Of a DNA stretch of 64,000 nucleotides, positions 46,955 to 59,000 are shown one piece after another. The notes beneath the pieces are model-generated. The model saw only the letters and a program-made list of their open reading frames with translations. It had not been told where the DNA came from and ran no database searches. Source of the stretch: Ceriagrion tenellum. Lineage: Eukaryota; Arthropoda; Insecta; Odonata; Coenagrionidae. How positions within the stretch are numbered: the first letter of the stretch is position 1; each line of letters starts with the position of its first letter. The position numbers were made by a program, and so were the translations under genes. The stretch is taken from the NCBI GenBank assembly GCA_963169105.1, contig OY720632.1, positions 191,644,448 through 191,708,447 of the forward strand, written 5' to 3'.

Positions 46955-47095
46955 ATGAAGATAGAAGAGGTAAAAAGTACAGCTAAGACTCAAAGGATAT
47001 CAGCCCATACCCACGTTAAAGGTCTCGGTCTTGATGAAAATGGTGCGCCGATCAAAATTGCTGCCGGACTGGTCGGACAAGCGAACGCCCGTGAG
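46955..47095 (+). CDS. RUVBL1: RUVBL1 coding exon 1
   Basis: 47 codons from ATG in the context GTTAAAATGA. Reads MKIEEVKSTAKTQRISAHTH, then VKGLGLDENGAPIKIAAGLV and GQANARE. Donor GAG|GTAATG, phase 0. Confidence 0.97.
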
Positions 47096-50000
47096 GTAAT
47101 GGACTATTAATTTTCTTCATACTGGTGAATATGATATCCGTTGTTTGGGTATTAATTTTTCTAGATTGGAATCTGTCCATGCTTTTTATCACCATATTCT
47201 TCACTATGAAAAAGTCATTATGCCGGTGAGTCATAATGCCAATACAATCATGTATAAGTAGTTAAGTGTATGTACTCACCTGGTAGATATATCCTTTTTT
47301 AGCTCGTCTCTACTCACTTTGCCAGCGACGCTTCAGGGATATCCCAACGTCTTTTCGGCATGGCCATGATTTTACCTAACCATCTAATATTTAAATTAAC
47401 CTTGGGATGAAGTAAGCCATTACTTATGTGGAAAAGAAATTGTTTTCGAAATGTATCAAATTGTTTCAAATATATAGCTTCGTTAACACCCCAAGAAGTG
47501 GCGAAAGCACACGAAAGCCGTTGAACTGCAATTTTAGCTTTCCTAATGAAGGTAGAATGTTAGGATCGGTGACATTTTTACTGTTCTTTCATTCTCTCAT
47601 TAACGTAATCTGGTGGGCGTAAATGGAATCCAGAAAAATCCTTCAGATTTTTGTTCGTGCCTTGCCCTATCTACTTCTAGCATTTTGTTCTTCACGTCAG
47701 CGTATATCGTACCAGTCTTCATTCTGCCCATGAAAGCTATTCTCTTTTTCCCCGTCCCCACTTTCCCAAAATCTGCCCTCTGTCCCGCCGTTTGCAGCAG
47801 TCAAGTTGAGAAATAGATGGCCCTCGTTATATCTCCCAGCCTCATCATGTCTAGCATATCCTCATTTGTCTTCTTCTCCATCTTTGACACCCCCTCTATC
47901 CTCTCCCTAACCCACATCTCGAATGCCTGTGGCGTATTTTAGTCCTCCCTTATCTGAGCCCTCATTTCTGCCCCAAACAACACTATACTTCATATCAAGT
48001 TCTTCACTTACCTACTCTTTATATCCTTACTGAAGCTCCCTGTCATCAGCTCTCTCATATTTCTAAAAGCTTCTTTCCTCAGTGCTAATGTCCTCCTAAT
48101 GCCTTTACCACTAAGACCATTTTCTTCTAATTGTCTTCCCAAGTAGTGAAGTTGCTCTACATGCTCCAGCTTGTGCCCTCCTACTCATGTGACCAGCCTT
48201 GCTTTCTTTGCTCCAGAGAATCTCATCCCTTTTGTTTTCTTAAGATTTATTTTAATTCTGTATTCCTGTGCTAAAACTCTAATGCCTCTACTAAAGCTTG
48301 TAGTCCCTTCAATGATCCACTAATCAATGCCTGGTTGTCTTCAAATCTAATACACTTTATCAGCTGGCCTCCTGCTTTAACTCCCACATCTAGCTCTTCT
48401 CGTGTATCCCTTACCATTTACTCAGCAGAAATGTGAAAAAACGATGGTGACAATGGATTCCCCATGCCTTACCCTGTAATAGCTATAACTGATCCGCCCT
48501 GATGTACTGTCAGCCACCCTCAGCTGTGACCTCTGGGCCATGTATAGGTTAAAAATAAGTCATATCTTGCTAGTCTATTCATATTTTCCATAGTATCTGC
48601 ATTAGTTTTTCCCATATGAATCAAGAAATGTCTTTTCCAAGTCTGTGAGGCAAACAAAACATCCTGATTTTAACCCTCTTAGTGCTGACTCCTGCCAGTG
48701 GTTCTAGCGAGAAATGCGGAGGGTAACTTAATGAAATGCATCACTCGAGGAAAATAAATATTACTTATAACTTATTGTCTAAAATATCCATATGTGGTTT
48801 TTCTTATTGTGTATACATTGAATTAGGTAATAATGAAAAAAGACTTATACATCATAAAAAAAATAATTGTAATTATATTTGTGTGCTAAAGTTAAACAAT
48901 TTTTTGCCAATGAGCCGATGTATCGGCCTGCCGAACTTTTCGCCCCAGAAGCCAATGCTGATATATCGGCCTGCCGCACTTAAAGGGTTAATTTAATGCC
49001 TTTACCTAGGAGTGTCCCCATCACCACAATCGCATCTGTAGTCTCCCTTTCCTGAATCCAACATGGCCATCGCCGAATAGTAATTTATTCTCCAGTCTTT
49101 TATTTATTTTCCCCCGGAGAACTTGACTCATAAGAAATTACCCACAATGTTTGGTACTCATCATATGCTGATGCTTACTTCCACAGGATAGGTATTAATT
49201 CTATTTTCAAGAAGTCCCCTGCCCATATTCATTCCTTGTACTTGTATCTGAATAAGTTCCAAAGGTCATCTTCCCTTATTATAGAAATTGGATAAATACA
49301 CGTGTGCATAGGTTAACTTTGATTAATCTCTCATGTATTGATTCCCAGGTTGTTAAATATTTCTGTAGCTGTTCATATATCATAAGGTACACTCCTAGTT
49401 TTGCTGTGCTTTCATTTGGTACCCTGCTGTAAAAGTGATCATACTTACTTTAATTTCCTGATCCCTGACCCTTCTTTTTTGTTTCAGTAATTACAACGAA
49501 GTTTTAACTTATAGGTTCATGTGGTACTTCATTTGTTCTTCTCAACAGGCCTTGTACATTCCTTTTTTCAAAATTCAGTGTCCGTTTCCTTAGCTTATGT
49601 AATTGTCTATCTTATTCCGACACTTTGATTGCCTTCCTTTTACTGTTGGTTTTTCCCAAGTGTCGAGGAATTAACCCGATGCCTCAACCCCCAACTTGGA
49701 GGACCACAGTTTTGAGTTCAGAGTGATCCTTCTCTTAGATGGGTTGCTTTTGCCGTGGCTGAGAGCCCCACCTTTTAGTCAGTGGGTGCTATTTTATTTC
49801 CCACCTTCCCGTCGGCCTAAGCCAGCTGAGGCATTCCCCTATCCGCCACCAGGGACAGATAATATAATCTAGGGGCTGATGCTCCCCTGAGTGGAGAACA
49901 TTAATGATTGCAATATTCCATGTTGTGATACTTTTTTACTGTGAAATGCATCCTGTTTTTTGCCAAGTATACCTTCCAAAGTTTTGCTTTTAACACTTTA

Positions 50001-53000
50001 CATGTCTCTACCATTTAACATAACATTTTGACCAATACTGACTTAAATGAAGTGAAAACAGCCATAATTACTTCACATATCGCAGATCATTTTCCACTTC
50101 TGTCTTCGATTACGATAAATCCCCTTCAAAAATGTCATACATATCAACATAGGAGATTCTTGTCCAATGAAAACATAACTAATTTTTTTTGAATTTCTGA
50201 ATTCCCATGACTGGACCACTGTTTACAGCTCATGCTCTTTTGTTGACAGTTTCAATTATTTTTATTATACCTACCAACATTATTTTGATGTTTGCTTTCC
50301 CTATGCACTCAGGAAAGTTATAAAAACATCTAAATCACTGGACCATAAGCGTTGGGTCACTGACGAGATTCATAATTTATCAAGGCTGACGAAAGATGCA
50401 GCTGCATATATCAAATAAAGCAAGACTTCGCCAGTACACAAGAATATTCATCAATCAAAAGTAACTATAGATGTACCCTGTTAAATGCAAAAAATATCAT
50501 TCAACAATCAGAGAATTTTAAATGCAGGCAACAAAACTAAAGAAATATGGAAGATAATAAATGAATCAAAATATTCCAAGAATCTTAAATCTGATCTCAA
50601 TCTAACAGATGCGAATGGTAACACTATTGCTGATGGCTTAAACATGGCTTCTGTCTTGAATGACTTTTATCTTTCTCGACAAGCATCTGGCAATTCTAGC
50701 TCTAATACGTATCCCCAAACTTCTCAATTCAGTGATTCATTTTTTTGTATCCCACACTGATTAAGAATCAAAGGACATCAGTCAAAAATAGGTAACAAAT
50801 TCACCTCAGGTTTGGATGGTATTCTAACCTTCGTAATCAAAAAATCTTTTAATGCAATGCAGCCCCCTTTACTCTTTTTAATTGATGAATCTCTCTGGCT
50901 TGGTGAGTTCCCTTCTCCACTCAAAATAGCCAAAGCCCCATCTCTGTATATGGGCAAAGGTGACAAACAAAAAATGAGTTCTTACCGACCTATCTCTTTG
51001 CTAAATCAAGTCAGCACAATTTTTGAAATTATTTTTGGTAATCATCTTATATCATACTTAGAAAAATATAATCTACTATCGACTTTTCAGCATGGCTTCA
51101 GGAAATCTAGATCTACCTCCACTGCCACTTACCATGTAATAAATAAAATTATTGTCTGATCTGGACAATAGATTAGAATCCCTAGCTCTATTCTTTGATT
51201 TTTCCAAGGCTTTTGACCTAGTACACCATTGAAATCTTCTTTCAAAACTTGCCAGCTTTGGCATAAGAGGAACACCCTTTGATTGGATCAAGTTATACTT
51301 AAGTGGAAGGCAACAATGTGTTTCCTCGTTATGGTAACCTCAGTGTCCCACAGGGTTCAGTATTAAGTCCAGAGTTATTTCTCTTATATATTAATGATCT
51401 TCCACACATTTTGAGCTCTTTAACCATTACTCTTCCAGTGCTGTATGCTGATGATACAAATGTTTTGGTGTCTGCTACTTCCATTGACAACCTAATTTTG
51501 AAGTCGACTAATGCTGCTACTCTTCTGCATGAATGGTGTGATCACAATTCCCTTAGTTTAAATGTTGATAAATCAAATTTAATTTATTTTGAAACAAAAA
51601 CAAGCCTCAAGCACATATTACTATTAAAACTGATGGTTAACCAATACCACAGGATACCAGTTCTTGTTTCCTACACTCAAAAAAGAGGTTGGGTGAAGCA
51701 TCCAATTTTAGTTGGATAAGGAAAAGTTGGATTGAATATCAACTGCTATGAACACGATAGTCAAGATAATTGGACATACCAACCAATTTAATTGGATAGT
51801 CGTTACTTGGTCGGCGTACCACCGTGTTGGTTCATACACCTCACTCGAGAGGCCTCTTTACCAATAGTTGGATCGGACAACCAATGCGATTGTCAGCCGG
51901 ACTAATCTTCCACTTCAGAGTGCTATGGTGATGAATTCTCAAACTCGTTTGTTGTTAGCAACCATTCGCAATACTTCGCCATTCTAACTTACGCGGAAGT
52001 TTATCCCGCGGAATATCCCGAGTTCATGCGAGCTATGGTGCGTATGTGTGTGTGGAATATTGTATCGGCCTTCATCGAATACTGAAGAGGTTTTTCGAAT
52101 ATTGAATCTTTGTTGGACGGCTACATGGATGACCAGACAAGAGAATTACTCAGCATATTGGGCGTGAACTGTCTCATTGATAAATTTAAAGGTAAGTATG
52201 GCAATCAAGAACAGATATTTTGCTGTAACATTCATGTTTCTGTCTTTCTGGTTTAGCTTTTTGTTGGGTCTATTGGATAGTTTCATCGTCTGTTTTCTTG
52301 AAGCGATTATCGGTCAGTTTTTAATTATTGAATAAGAACTCGTTGATATCTAACTTAGATTATCGTTAGCATTGGATCCCACCCACACAGCAGAGGATAT
52401 TGTAGGAATTTCTTATTTTGATTCTTAATATGCCTATTTGGTTCCAGGGACGTTGGGATCATTATAGAATATTCGTAGAATGTTCTCAAATGATTGAAAA
52501 TGCCTTGGGATAAGTGGAAGGGTACCAGATACCATATTGGGATGTGTGTTGCTGTAAAGTTTGATGAGGAATGCAGCCTTCCAGTGTTTGTGTGTGCATT
52601 TTATATGATGAAATATATACATTAGGATTGCATGAATGTTATTGGGCATATGAAGTAGTAAAAACGGGGAAGTGTAAATGTGTAAACATTTGTGATTTAT
52701 TGTCCTTCCAGCCAGTAATTTTTGTAAGGATGGCGGACAACAACTTTTAAGTGGCTTTTAGACATGCATTTTGAGAGGCATTGAGATGACATCTATCTCA
52801 ATGTATATGCCCTTTTGTAAAGGTTGAAATTTAATTTGTTTTACAAATAAACAATATATGTGAACATGACGTGGTTATCATCTTCATTTTGCCCTTGCTC
52901 TATGCTTTCAGGAAATCTTGGCTTTGCAGCTAGTGTTAGTATATGATATAAATAAGTGAAGGCTTAATGTTGAAAAGGTATCGAGATCTGACTTTTTAAA

Positions 53001-56000
53001 TTATTATCCCAAAGCCCGATTTTATAAAGTATTGTTAGCGTCAACGGCCAGTTCAAGTTCTTCGAAAACGAAGATTGTGGAAGAATTTATGCCATAAATT
53101 TTTCAAATCGACTAAATATTTAACCAGACATTAAATGGCCATTAAGTATTTTGAAAGTTTGTCGTCTATTATTGCTCAATCAGAGCACCTGATATTCAAT
53201 ACTGGTCAAGCAAGAAATGTAGAGAGTGCATAGTCTTGACAGCATAGCGATCACTTGCTACTTCCACTACAATTGGATGTGGGACCTAACTACGTAGGCA
53301 GCGGAACCATGAAAGTTGGTCGGTGCAGCCATTTCTGACGTATCTATTTAAAATGGTTGCCACAGCCAACTAATTGGATGGTGCCCCAGTATCCAACAAA
53401 GTTGGTTACGACAACTAATTCTCGGGTTCCTGCAGCCGACCTTTTCTTTCAGTGTAGGAATCTACATTGACAGCAGATTATCTTGGGAGAGTCATATTCA
53501 CAATAAACAGAACAAATTGAGTTCTGTCTGTTACCTTATTGGATCTATCAGGCATACGGTTAATATCCATGCGTTATTGTCTATTTTGGAGGATTTTATT
53601 CCCATCTACTCTACAGTATTCTTATCTGGGGCTCCTCACCAAAGGCCAGTGTCATATTTAAAACACAGAAAAGAGTTATTCAACTTATGTGCAATGTACC
53701 CTTCAATGTACCATGTCGCCCTCTTTTTGAAAAACTTTGTATCCTGCCTCTTCCATGTGTTTATATACATATATGCTGCAATCATCTGTGCTAAGCTCAA
53801 TCTCTGCAGCTATAACACAAATGACTTTTACCATAGGTACAACACCAGGAGTGCTACAAACCTACACCAAACTTATGTCAGAACCAGGCATGCTGCACTA
53901 GGACCGAAAAATATGGGCCTTATACTGTTCAACAAGTTGCCTGTTGAAATAAAAAAAATGTGAATCAATTAATGTATTCAAATATGAACTAAATCAATAT
54001 GTATTTAAAAAGAAATATTTTACACTCAGTTGACGAATTTATGCAGCAAATATAGCATGTATTCATATTGTCTTGACATATCCTGTATTTGTATTTAGAA
54101 ACAAATTGCTGGACAAATAAATGATTATTATTATTATTACCGGCTGAGTGGGAGTAGGATGAGGAAACCAATCCTGTAAGTCTTGATGAGGCCAATAGAG
54201 AAGGGTTGATGGATTTGGACAAGTTTGAGAGGGAAAACATTATGAAGTGTGAATAATGAAAAACCTGAAGAATTAATTGCAGTATGAATGTTGGTGGTGG
54301 TTAGAAAGTAGATAATAACCATAGGAAAAATATTATAATGAAAAATCAAATTTTATTATCCAGTACAGTGAACCCCTTTGCTGCTCTGTTTGTATTGTAA
54401 TTTGTTATCTTGCTCTGCTGCTTGTTTTGTCTTAAAGATTGTGTTGTAGATAGGATCCATTGGTGTGGACTGGCTTTGGCGTCAGCTTCTGCAACTGAAG
54501 AGACATTGGGGCAAAATCGGGATTAAGGTTTTCACTGAGTACACATAAGAAAGAGACCATTTGCCCATTTTTGCCATGATGTCGTGAGTAAGGGAAAGAA
54601 TAGACTGGGGCAAGTTCTTCAGAGAATCAAAATGATGACAACAGGACTAGGAAAAAAAGTGAAGCCCTCCAAATATTGGCCTTTCGGGTCACCTACCTCT
54701 TTTTCAGTCACCTGCCTCTGCCTACTTTCCAACTGGTTCAACCATTTCTTGTCAAGAACCTCCAAGATGATTCTCTCATACTTTTCCCTCCCACTGTCCA
54801 TGTATGTTGAAAAATATTCTCATTTCCCCTCGGCAGTATCGTTATGGATAAAAACTGGCGTAACCCTTAAGGTAGTACGAGTGAGATAGTTCCCTAATCA
54901 TAATAGAGACCATATTCGATATATGTGTTTTTATTTCTCCAACTGTGAGACACATGAATTCAGCATTGCATTATTAATGATGGCATAATATACCTAGTTT
55001 TACATTACAGAAATTGTAAGTAATCAAATGAAAATATCTAAATAAGTCTTTAACTTGACTCATTTTTTTCACACGGTATGTTAGAAACTCCATCAAAATG
55101 GAAGGTTTATTGTGATTCAAAAGAATTTACTGCGGTGACAATATGATTAATTTTCAAAAATATTTAATAAAACACGCAAACTACACACTTGATTTTTTTA
55201 TGAGATCTAAGTGTAGGAAATACCTCATTTTTAATATTAGGTCTCTCTGGAGTGCGTACACGTACCATTTCCCATGTAAAATGGCTGGTATTTCCTGGCA
55301 AATATCTCGGAAAGTAATGTGATAAGGGGTTGAATTTTTTATGTCAATGGAAGGGTGAGATATTTTTCTTTAAAATGAGACCAAATTCATTGATTTCTAG
55401 GTGAAATGATATTTTGGAAATGAAACTATCTTAACCAGTGACGTGCATTTCTTGTCACACAACCAGTAATGTGCAAACTGTCTGGGAGACAGCAATTTTT
55501 GAAATATTAAATTAATGTTATTATTGTAAAGTCTCCTAGCAATGCCCAGGGATATTTTGGCAGGGATTTTCCAAAGAAACTCAAAATACTTGGTACAACT
55601 CTCTTTATTCCTCGTTAACATTTCGAGTCCCAGCTACCGACTGCCTTCTGCCGCGTCTCTCCACCTCCACGTGTCTCCTCCCCGCCTCCATGGTCGCTCC
55701 CCTCCCACCGTTGCAATTCCCAGGCAGCGGCCGGGAAGGAGAGAGCATTGTCAGCTCTCTGCGGTTCCCACCTAGCTCACCTGGTCATCTCGGGTGTGGG
55801 TTGGAATTCCCTCACTCGGGTGAGTGGTGGGAGACAGGAAACGGGAAGTGATGAGAAGGGGGGACGAGTTTACGCTTGCTTACATTATGATATTTTTATG
55901 TCATGGTTTAAATTTGATGCCTCTCAGCACTATGTCTTCAACTCTTATTTAATTTCCTAAATCACCAACACTAACCATTTAATCCTTTTTTTGATGAAAT

Positions 56001-59000
56001 CTGCTATTGATCAAAGTTACGATTACTTTCTAAAAATCTCTCACACCTCCATATTGGCACAGTCTTTACAATGTTTTGTGCATTCTAAGCTCTCCAGGTT
56101 TTTGCATTTGAAACACAAGAAAGAAGTATTTTGCTTTTTTGTGAAGGGCACAGTCTACATGTAGTCTCCTTCTCTAGCTTTTCAACCTCATCTGCCTATT
56201 CCAACAGTAAGTGGAGAATCTGTCCGATACTTATTTGTACCTGTGTTGGAAGTCTAGGATTGGACATTATCCCTCTTAAGCAGGACCTTGCTATGTAGCT
56301 AGCGATGTCTTTTGCAGACTGCCAAAGCACAAACGAGTTGACTTAGGAAATATCTAATAGTCTACAACACACTACCATTGGCTGGTTGAGTTCCTACAGC
56401 TGGTTGGGTAGCTACGACATATCTTATCCAATGATCTGATATTTAGAGAAAAGGTTTTCCTTCCCCCTCCACCTTTCCTGTCACTCGCAAGGGGCAAAGC
56501 CTCTGCATCAGTGTTATGCCCACTGCAGACAGTAATAGGAACTACATGAGACTTTGAACAGAGCCATTTATAGTGAGAAGGCTGTGAACAGCTTTGTATC
56601 TTGCTTCCTGATTAATGCTCTAGCGTGTGTGGTATGAATAAGCCTATAATGAGCAGTTACAACTAAATGAGAACAAAGGAAATTTCGGTGGAAAATATTC
56701 TCACTAACTTGATAATTACTTTGTTGTCTCCCGTTTGACTCCGTTGAATTTGCTTAATATAGTAAATATTAAGTGTAACTTAGCTATTCCACATAAATGT
56801 ATTTAAATCCAACCTGTTTAAAACACTGCCAAAAAAAAGTCGGGTTGATTAATATGTGCACCATTGAAATATAGGTCTTGTATATATTTATAAATTTATG
56901 TAGAACAACTAAGTTACTCTTATCATTTAGAATGTTAATAACAATTTTGACTCCTGAATAATGGCAGTATTTTATTCATTGGAGTTGTGATTACTTTAAT
57001 TCCTAAGCAGGGGGTGGAAATGGTTTTGTCCAAAGTCTGAAGAGCTCTGGAGTTTAACCTGGCTTGGCTGTAAATGTAGAGAAGCTCTTAGAGATGATTA
57101 TATTTGTCTTGCTGAATGCCTCACGTATTTATAACTTTTCATTTTAGGCAGCTGGGATTGTTGTGGACTTGATCAAGTCGAAGAAGATGGCCGGTCGAGC
57201 GGTGCTCCTGGCTGGCCCACCAGGAACTGGGAAGACGGCCATTGCATTGGCAATTGCCCAGGAGCTGGGAAGCAAGGTGAGCCACTGCAGCTCCTTGATT
57301 GTTTGAGTGGACTCGTTAGAGATAGTGAGTGAATGAGGGCATGCTAGAATAGGTTTTATCTTTTAAAGCCTTGTTAGAGGTTTTAAAATGCCCGTAGATG
57401 TTATTAGTTACCAATGATTTTTACTTAAAGCTCATTCATAAAAATAACATTTTGTTGGTTACTTAAATTTTAAAACTTGCAAATTAAGTGGTCAAATGTG
57501 AAACTTTTATTCGGATTACCATTAAGCATTCTAAATTTTGACCTGTAAAGGAAGTCAAATAATTTTGTATTAATTGGCCTACTAAATTTCAATGAGACAA
57601 TGATGGAAAATAAAATAAAAAACATCTTCTCTAAATGAAAATTTTACGGCTTGACCACGTTGTATTTATCAATGTGCGAGCCACCACAAGGGAGTTTTGC
57701 AGGGGGAGTAAGAATAGCAGCCAAATAAGGGGAGGAATATGGTGGGGGGGAGCTGTGAAAAGTGAATTCTGTTTAAACAATGTCTTAAGTTAGTGTACCA
57801 CTCTGTTTTTGTCATAAGCTCTTGTGGTGCTTGGAGAAAAGGCATTTTTGTAGCCATCATTTCGATGGTGTATCTCTCTCATGATTTCACTTCTATCAGT
57901 TTTAGAAATATTGTGCTGGGATTAAATGCATAATACACTCTGTGTCATACTGAAGCTCACCAGATCTGAAGTTTTCTTCTTTGTAGCCTCCATATGTGCA
58001 TGAATAAAAATTTTTTTATTTGAATAAAGACTGACTGGCCTTTGATCTCTGCGATTTCAAGTGAGTTTGTAGGATTTATTCCCTTTTCCTACATTGTTGG
58101 CCATTCTCTCTAAGAACCATGATAGATGTAGAACTGTTTTGAATGTAACTTCAAGTAACAGCAACTGCAAACTGAAAAAAAATGAATCTTTGCCTTGCTG
58201 ACACACTCTGTGTAATCAAGGAAACTAAACTACTGCCATATTTTTATTCATGCATGCATATTTCTATTTGGATAATTATTATTTATAATGTGACAGTAAC
58301 TAAGAATATGATTATTCTTTGCCTCAATATAGTCCAACTTTTTGACTTGGCTGCCCTGATAATATTCACCTATCAATTCAATAATTTGGTAGCATTTGAT
58401 ATGTATGGAATGAGGAAGGCATTTTAAGGCAAATGGTACTCTTAAGGAAAATAATTTATTTCACTTTTTATTACTTGAAAATTAGATATCTACTCTCTTC
58501 ATCGTAAACTTCAATCCGTTAATAACCAATATTATTGCTTTAATATATATGTACCAGTGTGGTTATGATTAATATAAAATTTAAGGTATACAAGATGAAC
58601 TTGCAGAAGTGCCCATTTTTTCTCAATGGGAGATGTGAGAGGAAGAAATTATATCTCTGTTGGTAGTTGTTTTTCTGCGGAAGAGAATCTTGATGATAAC
58701 ATGGGAAGTGCAAATGTCTGTTTCGATTTGCTCATCGACACTTGAATGTGCAAAGAAATGTATATTTGCCATGTTGTGGAAAAACATCTTTGAAATCCAA
58801 TTTATTCAGGTTTGTATTCATTTATAAATATTTCCTGGTTCTTTAGAGTTCTAATTGACTAAATTTGAGCTTAAATGTCATCAGAATGTCACTAATCAGC
58901 CTGTCGCCTCCAAAAACTATGCGTTAGACAATATCTTTGCCATTTTGGACCCTTTATCTTTTACCCATTCTCACCCTCCGTGGGGGCTGAATATGGACTT

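Larger units (their letters stand above)
50030..54135 (+). mobile_element. Jockey/CR1-like LINE, decayed, split by a TA-flanked element
   Basis: Starts within the endonuclease (VKTAIITSHIADHFPLLSSI near 50060), then DWTTVYSSC and a linker HKRWVTDEIHNLS. The RT has MSSYRPISLLNQVSTIFEII, LLSTFQHGFRKSRSTSTATY, LALFFDFSKAFDLVHHW (block A), LSVPQGSVLSPELFLLYIND (block B) and LPVLYADDTNVLVSA (YADD). At 51673 it is broken by a 1.78-kb insertion and resumes at 53457 with IYIDSRLSWESHIHNKQNK. The C-terminus ends NLHQTYVRTRHAALGPKNMG and the 3' end GCTGGACAAATAAATG with a (TTA)n tail. Stops and frameshifts throughout. Confidence 0.87.

Noticed and set aside
55542..55960. GC-rich patch as a possible internal promoter or exon
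   Set aside because: No splice-flanked conserved reading frame and no family match; it stays an unexplained intronic patch.
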